DNA of 32,471 bases, taken from assembly GCA_003427395.1 (NCBI GenBank), contig BFEA01000192.1, forward strand, positions 8,724 to 41,194, given 5' to 3'. Shown piece after piece: positions 1 to 7,271 of the stretch (within the stretch, counting starts at the first letter, position 1; every line of letters starts with the position of its first letter). The notes under the pieces are model-generated. The model ran no database searches, had not been told where the DNA came from, and worked only from the letters and a program-made list of their open reading frames with translations. A program made the translations under genes and the position numbers. This stretch comes from Chara braunii. Its lineage: Eukaryota; Streptophyta; Charophyceae; Charales; Characeae.

Positions 1-146
1 CACGACAAGGTTGGAGACTGACCTGTTCTTCCTCTCTCTCTAGCAGTGTATTTCCATGTTCTAGCAGTAGATTCATTCAATTTTGCTCATCCTATCGATG
101 GAAGTACCATGAGGCCAGCCTGATAAGGTTGGAGACTGACCTGTTC

Positions 147-180
<34 letters not shown>
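1..180. repeat. 34-bp direct duplication and CT microsatellite
   Basis: A 34-bp block beginning AAGGTTGGAGACTGACCTG occurs at 7-40 and again at 125-158, each running into a CT tract; the second tract is about 30 bases long and passes into a short AC run. Between them (about 72-91) lies TTCATTCAATTTTGCTCATC, which recurs with small changes in the 3.4-kb repeat copies at about 17.5 and 29.7 kb and in the inverted repeat just downstream. It is a fragment of a dispersed family, probably cut by the window edge. Confidence 0.7.
92..140 (-). other. Possible 49-nt mini-intron (minus strand)
   Basis: Read on the minus strand, AACAG is followed by GTCAGT at 140, and the segment ends ATAG at 92 before GATGAGCAAAATTG. 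The same arrangement with a better donor (GTAAGT) and a branch-like CTAAC occurs at 17519-17565 and 29749-29795. A second donor-like AACAG/GTCAGT at about 24 would delimit a 67-nt exon (25-91). The polypyrimidine tract here is weak and no reading frame passes through, so this is an inference from conserved boundaries, not a demonstrated intron. Confidence 0.3.
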
Positions 181-187
<7 letters not shown>

Positions 188-210
188 AAAAAAACAAAAA
201 AAAAAGTGAA

Positions 211-327
211 AAAAAATGTGGAAGTGTATATTTCCATGTTCTGGCTGAAGATTCATTCCGATTTTGCTCATCAAAATCGGAATGAATCTTCACCCAGAAC
301 ATGGAAATATACACTGCCACACTTTTT
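211..327. repeat. Near-perfect 117-bp inverted repeat (foldback)
   Basis: The left arm (about 211-266) and right arm (about 272-327) are reverse complements with only a few mismatches, separated by a 5-base loop (CTCAT, 267-271). The arms end in A-run and T-run respectively. The arm carries TTTCCATGTTCTGG and the module GATTCATTCCGATTTTGCTCATC split across the loop, so it is an inverted duplication of the element fragment at 51-91. An RNA from either strand would fold into a hairpin of about 55 bp, the kind of substrate Dicer enzymes process; that consequence is inference. Confidence 0.85.
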
Positions 328-338
328 TTTTTTTTTTT

Positions 339-404
339 TTGCTCAGTTGATGCACACATGAAACTGTTGAATTGAAGACGTGAGTTCGAATCCAGCGGCG
401 ACCA
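339..404 (+). other. tRNA-like stretch, possible SINE head
   Basis: TTGCTCAGTTGATGC (about 339-353) resembles a Pol III A box / D arm, and GAGTTCGAATCC (382-393) matches the B box / T loop closely at tRNA-like spacing. The stretch ends GGCGACCAC, recalling an acceptor end with CCA. The anticodon stem is weak and the 5' acceptor strand is replaced by a T-run, so this is not a functional tRNA gene. A tRNA-derived SINE or retroposed tRNA fragment is the likeliest reading. Confidence 0.35.
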
Positions 405-447
405 CAATAAAATAGTTCTAATTTAGAAAGCAACCGACGGCGTGCTG

Positions 448-803
448 ATGCCTTGGCCGATGTGAGGGGGAGGAGGAGGTCTGAAGACGATGTGCGAGGG
501 GGAAGAGCACGTCGTGCAAGGACGGGGAGGAGGACGCGTGAGGGCGAGGAGGAGGTCGCACAAGGGGTAGGAGGAGGTCGGAGGGGGGGGAAGAGTGGTT
601 CGTGCAAGCAGGAGGAGGAAGTCGTGGGAGGGGCAGGAACAGGTTGCGCGATGGGATGAGAGGTTGCAGGAGGTCATGAGGGAGGGGGAGGAGGAGGTCG
701 CACCGGTGGGAGGGGGAGGTCGTGCTAGGGGAAGGAGTTCGTGAGAGTGGGAGGAGGGGGCCGCAAGGGAGGACGAGGAGGTTGCAAGGTCACAGAAGGG
801 GGG

Positions 804-854
<51 letters not shown>
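448..854. repeat. Purine-rich GGAGGAGGTCG minisatellite ending in (GA)n
   Basis: The plus strand is very purine-rich, with a degenerate unit around GGGGGAGGAGGTCG repeated many times from about 460 to 790, followed by an uninterrupted (GA)n microsatellite at 806-854. Long open frames here on both strands are low-complexity (Arg/Gly/Glu on plus, Ser/Pro/Leu on minus) and are not called as genes. Strand-asymmetric purine tracts of this type can form triplex or G-quadruplex structures; that is general knowledge, not shown here. Confidence 0.85.
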
Positions 855-856
<2 letters not shown>

Positions 857-1271
857 TCCATTCTGCGGGGGGGGAGTAATTTGCCAAATACCCCCATAAG
901 TTGAGACATATGTCAAAATGTCCCTAAAAGATATGGGCACAGTGGAATGGCCTTTTGGGCTGATATGTTTGTGTTACGCCCCTGTCAGGCGGGTGTGCAA
1001 ATTCGCTTGGCCTTTTGCAATTGCACGTACGAAAACTTGGCAACTGCCGGGGCATTTTGCAAAGTTGGGCAGTGTCCGGTAAGGGTACACTGCAAAGATG
1101 GGGTCCAACTGATGGCTGGGGTGTTTCGCAAAATGTTTTTGTTATCGTCCTTCGCCGCAGGGCAGCGTAGCTGTGGCAGGTCCACTTGTTTCCCTTGTTT
1201 TTCAGAGTCCTATCACCTTTCGAGGATGGATTTACTTCTTTTTTTTTTGTTAGTTTTCCTCACTGCCTCAG
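855..1271. other. Unassigned unique-looking sequence
   Basis: No gene recognised. It begins with a G-run (867-875) and contains CCCCCATAAGTTGAGAC (about 889-905), which shares CCCATAAGTT with the loop of the hairpin array at 18.75 kb. From about 1233 to 1271 there is a T-rich tract ending in CTGCCTCAG, a reasonable 3' splice site on the plus strand. Confidence 0.4.
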
Positions 1272-1608
1272 AGAGGAGATTGAAAATCGTAGAACTGCGA
1301 AAATATGTTCACAGTTTGGGTTGTCAGTTCCGAATGCACGTTTGCAATCACCGACGATCCACATAAGATCGCCAAGCACAGTCCAGATTGTTCCAGCACT
1401 GGCAGTGTGCGTCCATCATTGGTGCAGTGTTCATAATCTCTCTTGAGCAAGGTGGTGCCCACAGCTTCATGACACCCTCGTCTTTGATGAACCCGTTCCT
1501 GTAAACAAAATTTACAAAAATGCCTCCGATTTCCGAGCACAGATGACAGTGTTGAAATTTCTAGAAGAGAAGAAGAAGATATATGTCGACCTTGCTGCTC
1601 ATTCATGA
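1272..1608 (+). other. Coding-like segment with one in-frame stop (unrecognised)
   Basis: After the T-rich tract and CAG at 1269-1271, one plus-strand frame runs 112 codons to a stop at 1606-1608, broken only by TGA at 1444-1446. It starts EEIENRRTAKICSQFGL and ends with a charged, protein-like stretch (VFDEPVPVNKIYKN, then LKFLEEKKKIYVDLAAHS). The HDTLVFDE phrase loosely recalls the HDT-containing core of 3'-5' exonuclease folds, but I cannot establish homology. The opposite strand of the same interval (1268-1606) is also open for 112 codons from an ATG, so strand choice is uncertain. Best seen as a decayed exon or retrocopy. Confidence 0.22.
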
Positions 1609-1740
1609 AATGTCTTTATTGAAGTTTGATTTTCTTTTTCTTTCTTTTCCCTTATCCCCAATGGCCCTTACGAGAACCACGTGGTCCAGTTCAACAGTTG
1701 CTCAGTGAAGTCTCAGAGTTATGTCCAGAATTCTGCGTGG

Positions 1741-1793
1741 TGTGGGGGAGGGGGGAAGGGGGAGGGGGGAAGGGGGAGGGGGGGGAGGGATGG
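1741..1793 (+). repeat. G-rich tract (G-quadruplex candidate)
   Basis: At least six runs of four or more G separated by short A- or GA-containing spacers (GGGGGAGGGGGGAAGGGGG and continuation). The pattern meets the usual sequence rule for a G-quadruplex on the plus strand. Flanking sequence gives no gene context. Confidence 0.6.
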
Positions 1794-2536
1794 CTATGCC
1801 GAGTCATCGGCTCGAAGGCATTCAGATGCATACGAGTCCAGGTGTCTGCATTCATGTGTGCATGTGTGCATCTGTATCTGTTTTGAATCGTGTCTGCTTG
1901 CATCAGGTCTGTGTACGTGCTCCTACTCCCCTCCCCCCGTCCTCTCGTCATTATCATTTCCCTTTCAGCTCCCCACCTTCTCCTCCTCTTTCATTATTGC
2001 CACCAGCCGAGCCTCATTGCTGTCAACGCCATCATCACCTGTCCGTCCTCCCTCTCTACAGATCGCCTTGTGTGGCTGGGCCATCTCGCCGTGCTTGTCA
2101 TTGTTTTCTCTCTCTTTTCCTCTTGCCTGCAGTCCCCTTTCTGACATCATTGCAATGAACCCAGATCGTGAAGACAGTTATCAACAATGCAAGTCCAAAT
2201 GAATGTCAACAGCTGATGATTACTAATAATCAAGATCGTGTCCAGACAGAATGAGACGAGATAATCATACACAGACGAAGGAGAGAGGAGGGAGATTAGA
2301 CAAAGGAGAGGAAATAAATGCAATGCCCACTCCTGCTTCGGGCTCCCTCCTCCAACGCCACTTCAATAATCAACAGTCTGAACGAGTATCTAAAGTAACC
2401 TCAATGTGCCATGTGGCACGTCTAATTAGTCCCTCGTCAGCTCTGGAGCAATGTCAACCAGGTACGTATTCACGATCTCTCCACAGTCCTGATCTTCCTC
2501 TTCCTCGCAACCAGTCACCTCATGTAGACAGCGTGG
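1794..2536. other. Pyrimidine-rich, no gene recognised
   Basis: The plus strand is CT-rich from about 1925 to 2140, producing Ser/Pro/Leu-rich frames that I treat as compositional. CATACACAGACGAAG at about 2266, followed by a purine run and TTAGACAAAGGAGAG, recurs in diverged form at about 5408-5450, so part of this interval is a dispersed repeat. Confidence 0.4.
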
Positions 2537-2900
2537 ACAATGCCACGTCATAAATAAGACAGGTGGCAATGCCACATCATCAATGAAGACCAATAGCAGT
2601 GCCACATATACCAGAGGCAGTGCCACGTCAGCATGCCACGTAGACCATAGGCAGCGCCACATATACCAGAGGCAGCGCCACGTCAGCATGCCACATAGAC
2701 CATAGGCAGTGCCACATATACCAGAGGCAGTGCCACATCAGCATGCCACGTAGACCATAGACAATAGGCAGGGCCACATATACCAGAGGCAGCGCCACAT
2801 CAGCATGCCACGTAGACCATAGGCAGCACCACATATACCAGAGGCAGCGCCACGTCAGCATGCCACGTAGACCATAGGCAGCGCCACATCAGCATGCCTG
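2537..2900. repeat. 55-bp tandem repeat, about five units plus degenerate edge
   Basis: Unit starts GCCACATATACCAGAGGCAG at 2601, 2656, 2711, 2773 and 2828, giving a 55-bp period with one 7-bp insertion in the third unit. Degenerate partial units (GTGGCAATGCCACATCATC) precede it from 2537, and a partial unit ends near 2900. The unit contains the sub-repeat GCCACGT/GCCACAT. Minus-strand frames reading VALPLVYVALP are products of the repeat, not a gene. Confidence 0.9.
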
Positions 2901-3455
2901 GCGTACAATGCCAGCGTGCTGCCTCTCCCTCGTGTCGTCGTCCGCAGCTCTGATGCACAGCCAGCGTCTGGCCAGCGTCGCGCTAGCATAATGCCAGCGT
3001 CAAGTCAAAGTCAAGCCAGCGTTGAACCAGCATAGCAAGACTGAATGCTGACCACCTCGAGGCCAGTCTTTAAGTAGTGTTTTGTCAAGGCTCTCTGGCC
3101 TCGGGTCTCCTTCCCTCAGTCGTCCAGATTGAGTCACAGCCGAAGGCCTGGATCGTACAGTTGCAGACTTTCCCCTTGGACCTTATGCTGTCTGGGTACC
3201 TGCATACAAACAAGTGTGTGTGCTTGACCGGCGGCCTGGACTGGGTACCTTTGGACTTTGACTGTTGAGGTCAAGGCAGTTGACAAAAGTCAACTGTCTC
3301 ACGTCCAGGCCCTGAATGTTTGTGTGAGGTCTTTACCCCTGTTTTGGGCCTGGGCTGAGGGTGGCCGAGTTGGCCCTCAGTCTTTCCACGAGACATATGG
3401 CATGGGTTATTGCATCATCTGAATAATTGACCCTAAATATAGACGGACGTAAGGG
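2901..3455. other. Degenerate GCCAGCGT repeats and one perfect hairpin; otherwise unassigned
   Basis: From 2908 to 3035 the octamer GCCAGCGT (and GCCAGCATAGC-like variants) recurs irregularly, a worn tandem repeat. At 3277-3296 there is a perfect hairpin, CAGTTGAC / AAAA / GTCAACTG. A 63-codon plus frame (3077-3268) has no recognisable content. No gene called. Confidence 0.45.
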
Positions 3456-4066
3456 GAAGGGAAGGGAAGGAGATGGGAGAAGGGAGAAGGGAATGGAACG
3501 GGCTCCGGTCAAGCTCTATTCAAACAAATCTATTGGCCCTCGCCACAATGAAATGTGATATGCAATGTGAATTGCTATTAAAGAAGGAAGAATGAAAAGA
3601 AGGGGAAGGAAAAAGGGAAAGAAAGAAAAGGATAAAGAGACAGAAAAGAAAGGATAAAGGGAAAGAAAGAAAAGGATAAAGAGACAGAAAAGAAAGGATA
3701 AAGGGAAAGAAAGAGAAGGAAAAGGGAAGACGGGGAACTGCCAGAAAGGAAAAGGGAAACCACAGCAAAATGAACGGTAAGGTGAAGGGAAAGGCTGGAA
3801 AACGGAAGGAAAATAGAAAAGGGAAACGGAAAAGGGAAATGGAAAAGAAAGGGGAAGAAAAGGGAGAGGGAAAGGGAAGGACAACAGAAAAAGAACAAGG
3901 AAAAGAAAGGGGAAGTGTAGTGATATGACTGTCACCCATATATGAGGCGAAGACAGCCTGTGGGGAAAAAAAAAAAAAAAATTAAGAGGAAGGGAGAAGG
4001 AGAGGGAAGGGAGAGGGCGAGGGGGAGGGCGAGGGAGAGGGAAGGAGAGGGAATGGAGAAGGAAGC
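3456..4066. repeat. Long polypurine region with 44-bp tandem units
   Basis: Plus strand is overwhelmingly A and G from 3456-3500 and 3580-3912, and again at 3961-4066. A 44-bp unit starting GGGAAAGAAAG repeats at 3615, 3659 and 3703. The minus strand therefore yields long Phe/Ser/Leu/Pro-rich open frames (up to 139 codons, overlapping in three frames) which are compositional artefacts. A 19-A run lies near 3966-3981. Confidence 0.85.
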
Positions 4067-4757
4067 CGGGCTACTTGGCTCACCCAGCTGTGCAACCCGG
4101 GCAAGTCGCCTGGGGGTCACCTGCATGGGGCAACCCCTTTTTTTTTGGGTGGAGGTTTTCTGAGCATGGCCAGAGGAGCCCAAATCCGGGCTCCTTTCTT
4201 TTTTCGAGTGTTGGCTGTCAATGGGGGGGAAGGGGCCTTAAGGGGTTTGAACTTTGAAGGGGGGTGCCCTAGTCTGATTCTGTTGTATTCTTTTTTAACT
4301 TCGATTCCATGAGGAACACTGATGTGACCCTCAGCCAAAAGTCGTTTCAATCGGAGGCTGGACCTGGCCCGTGAGCGTCGACCGAGCCTCCGGCACGCCC
4401 TGCTGGATGTAAGGGACGCTGGGTCCGGTTTCCGGCTTGTAATAAAAAAGAAAAGAGTTCAAAAACAAAAAAAAGTCGTTTCTACCTTTGTATTGGAATT
4501 TCACACAACAATTTTTTTTTGGGGGGTGCTGGGGCTGTCCAGAACCCTGCCCGAGGTTCATGCCCGGCTGGGCACCCGGGCGTGTATCCGGGCGCAAGTT
4601 GGGTGCCCGGGCGCCCGGACAAACAGCCTACAAGGAAGGAAGTGCTAGAAGTGGAAAGGGAGAGAGGGTATGAAGGAAGGAAGGACGCTGAAGACCTTTT
4701 CTGATCATTCAAAAGGCAGGACCTGCAGCAGACTGCTTTTTAGCAGTCCTTCCTTTT
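4066..4757. other. Unassigned; contains GC-rich inverted repeats
   Basis: No gene recognised. At 4569-4619 there are interleaved GC-rich inverted repeats: GGGCACCC pairs with GGGTGCCC downstream, and GCCCGGGCGCCCGG is itself self-complementary. An A-rich stretch (4441-4475) follows a moderately GC-rich block starting near 4340, which could be the tail of a retroposed sequence, but no head is identifiable. Confidence 0.3.
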
Positions 4758-5217
4758 GGGCCTTTTTTTGCCGTTTGACTCATAATTTGTACTGAAATTT
4801 CTATTATTTGTGTCGAATAACTTGGCTTTCGTTTTGCCATATGTCCCTGGATGGTGGACTTGGATGACGAACTCCCTCCAAAAAGGGGGCACCCCTTCCT
4901 GTTGTGTGCCGCCTCCATGGCGAGGCCTGGCCCGTGTCGTCAAATTGTCTTATCCCCATTTCAGCATCATCTCATGATCCCAATTTCCACTCGTGGCCTT
5001 TTTTCACCATTTGACTCATAATCTTTAGTAATTTTGTAGTAAAATTTCTAATATTTGTGTCGACTAACTTGACTTTGCCTTTCCACATGTCCCTGGATGG
5101 TGGACTTCGATGATGAAACCCCTCTAAAAAAGGGGGACCTGGCCTCCATGGTGTGGCCTGGCCCGTGTTGTCGACTTGTCTTATCCCCATTTCAGCATCA
5201 TCCCATGATCCCAATTT
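4758..5217. repeat. Tandem duplication of a ~230-bp segment
   Basis: 4758-4986 and 4995-5217 are diverged direct copies. Shared landmarks in order: TTTGACTCATAAT, AAATTTCTA(T/A)TATTTGTGTCGA, ATGTCCCTGGATGGTGGACTT, AAAAAGGGGG, CCTCCATGG, GGCCTGGCCCGTGT, and CTTATCCCCATTTCAGCATCAT. Copy 2 lacks about 20 bases after the G-run relative to copy 1. CCCCATTTCAG in both is a possible plus-strand 3' splice site. No coding content recognised. Confidence 0.85.
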
Positions 5218-5678
5218 AGAGTCCTGGTGTCGCATACCAGAACAAGAACCGACCTCTCTCACAAAGTACAAGATAGCGTAGCGGAAGACTTAGATACCAA
5301 AGATCCAAACAATCAATGTTGCAATGCAGCCCCAAACATACATCATCATCATTCCATGGTGTGAAGGGGCCTGGCGCTCACACAGGAGGAACGTGCCAGT
5401 CCCCAACCATACACAGACGAAGAAGAGGGGGGTTAGACGAAGAAGAGCGGAAGATGGGAATGTCGTCAACACCAAGTCTTCAGCACAGGCCCCAAATAAT
5501 CCTTGGTCAAATGTCTGAATGCCAATGTCGAGTCTGGACCCAATGTCGTCAAGTCCCAAAGTCACAACTCTCTCTCTCTCTCTCGTAGTCCGCAGATACT
5601 GAGAAGTCAGGTAGCGAGAGGGTGAAGAAGAGATGGTGGACTTAGAAGAGGAAGAAGAAGAACTCTCTCTCAGTCTGG
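5218..5678. other. Unassigned, purine-rich toward the right
   Basis: Contains the diverged copy of the CATACACAGACGAAG repeat also seen at 2266, a (CT)n tract at 5567-5585, and a GA-rich segment (5620-5665) rich in GAAGAAG. No gene recognised. Confidence 0.35.
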
Positions 5679-5753
5679 TACTAACCTGTGAAGGTGGCGC
5701 CTTGTTGCAGGTACATCGAAGAGGAAGCTGGAGCTATGGCGCCACAGGTAAGT
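5679..5753 (+). other. Possible 37-nt micro-exon with consensus splice signals
   Basis: TACTAAC at 5679-5685 matches the strongest branch-point consensus; 23 bases later CTTGTTGCAG (5701-5710) ends in a 3' splice site; then a 37-nt segment (5711-5747) containing ATGGCGCCACAG is followed by GTAAGT at 5748-5753. All three signals are close to consensus and correctly spaced. The flanking exons are not identifiable, and the exon could belong to a retroelement leader or non-coding RNA. Confidence 0.4.
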
Positions 5754-6125
5754 CTCCCTGGCGTCCGCCAACCATCCATCTCTCCCCCTCTCCAATCCTA
5801 CTCTAGGTGCTACTAGCGCCCAACGCTGAAGAGTACTACTACTCCTGCAACGCTCCTCCAGAGTGCTGCTGCCGAATCCTGAAGACTACCTCCTGCCTCC
5901 TTAACTGCACGTGAAGTGCCTGGCCAGTCCTTATGAACTACCTCCTTCCCTTAAGGCGGCCCAGTCTTATATAGTGCTGGCCCGTCCAGGAGGCTGCTCT
6001 TGCCAATGCCCAAACGTGCCAGACCCTGAGGAAGCTTCCGGGAGGCCGCTCTTGCCAATGCCAGAACGTGCTAGCCCCTGAGGAAGCTTCCGGGTAGTTT
6101 CCAGGTAGCTTCTGGCTAAAGACTA
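5748..6125. repeat. 52-bp tandem duplication in otherwise unassigned sequence
   Basis: 5991-6042 and 6043-6094 are adjacent copies (AGGCTGCTCTTGCCAATGCC and AGGCCGCTCTTGCCAATGCC, both ending CTGAGGAAGCTTCCGGG). CTTATATAG at about 5966-5974 could be a TATA element. The rest of 5748-5990 shows no gene. Confidence 0.7.
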
Positions 6126-6350
6126 AGGGTCTATGGGCCCTTGTTTTCAGGTTTGTCAGGCTGAACCGACCCAGGGCCTATAGGCCCTCGTTTTCAGGCT
6201 GTCAGTCTGACACAACACAGGGTCTGTAGGGCCTGTAGGCCCTTATTTTCAGCCTGTCAGGCTGAACCAACACAGGGCCTGTAAGCCCTCGTTTTCAGGC
6301 TTTTAGGCTGAAAACGCTGGTCGGGCCCTGCAGGCCCGTGTGGCTGCACA
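6126..6350. repeat. Tandem array of alternating palindromes
   Basis: About five units of 45-55 bp start at roughly 6126, 6173, 6218, 6274 and 6324. Each unit has a GGGCC(T)...GGCCC palindrome (for example GGGCCTATAGGCCC at 6174) followed by GTTTTCAG and a second palindrome; the clearest is TTCAGCCTGTCAGGCTGAA near 6248-6266, with perfect 9-bp arms around one base. The array sits just beyond the C-run at 6359, i.e. inside the putative 3' LTR of the minus-strand element. Confidence 0.75.
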
Positions 6351-6483
6351 GTATGCCACCCCCCCCCCCTCCTTGAAAGACCGAGCTTACCTGCGAGGGT
6401 GAAGCTGCCTGTCGGAGGGAGGGACCAAAGTCCAGGTGGGAGGGGCAGGTTTGCGAAGCTTTCTTAGTTGGTCTTCGTCGCTC

Positions 6484-7271
6484 CTAGTCGGCGTAGATCA
6501 GCGGTGCAGATGCTTGCAAATCTGCGAACTTGGTGTCCAAAATGTCGAAGGACACGGCCTCGCTTACATGCGGGGCAAAGTACACGGGGACGGGGTCAAT
6601 GCACCGGTCGATTGACTTGTGCGTGTGACTGTTAGCCAACGTGACTTGCGTGGGCTACGACTTCCTCCGAACGTGTGGCCCCAAATTGTGGCCCATATAG
6701 TTGCGAGTGTTTCCGCTATCGATCAAAGCGTTGCAGGTCGCCTTTTCGATCTGGATGCGTATGTACAACAATGGCGCGTCGATGTCGTCGTACCTTTGTG
6801 TCTTGAACTCGCGATCGATCTTCGCAACGTAGTTGTGAAGGTTGATAACCTCTACTCCGGCGTCCATCAACGGAGCTGGTACTACAGTATGCAAGTAATC
6901 CCGCAATTGTGCCTTGAGCATGTTGCAATGCGGTTTCGGCAATCGACCGGTCAGGGGAACTGGCATCCATTGGAAGTCCACGAACGTCAACAGGTCAAGC
7001 TCTTCAAGTCTTGACCATGACGTCGAATTCTCGGCGATAGATAGTGGCGAAACTGCCAAATCGGTTGCCGATGGTAGTGAAACCGTGCATGCGATGGATT
7101 GTTGCATGTGGAGTGGTTGGTCCAACTCTGGGACCAAGTGGACAGCGTAATCCTCGTAAGTGAACCGAGGACTCGCGACATTCGCATCCTCCCTAGATGT
7201 GTAGGAGGCCGCTAGCAAGGCGGCCGAATCTGACAGAGTGAGAGATGGAGTCGCCTCACCTTCTGTGCAAC
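6484..7271 (-). pseudogene. Retrotransposon aspartic protease region, truncated
   Basis: The frame opens in the gag overlap (SCTEGEATPSLTLSD), different from the gag frame, and runs through a long linker before CNALIDSGNTRNYM at about 6700-6729. DSG at 6712-6720 is the expected active-site D-S/T-G of a retropepsin, which cleaves the Gag-Pol precursor in the virus-like particle. An in-frame TAG at 6655-6657 interrupts it; the same frame continues as PTQVTLANSHTHKSIDRC and VYFAPHVSEAVSFDILDTKF to about 6525, still protease-like, and stops at 6484-6486. The usual continuation into reverse transcriptase is absent. Nonsense mutation plus truncation mark it as dead. Confidence 0.7.

Noticed and set aside
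423-887. 154-codon Ser/Leu/Pro-rich minus ORF
   Set aside because: Product of the GGAGGAGGTCG minisatellite and the (GA)n tract.
2601-2882. CRISPR-like array
   Set aside because: Units are contiguous with no unique spacers; a plain 55-bp tandem repeat in eukaryotic DNA.
3516-3939. Three overlapping Phe/Ser/Pro-rich minus ORFs up to 139 codons
   Set aside because: Opposite strand of a polypurine minisatellite; all three frames are open because T/C-rich codons lack stops.
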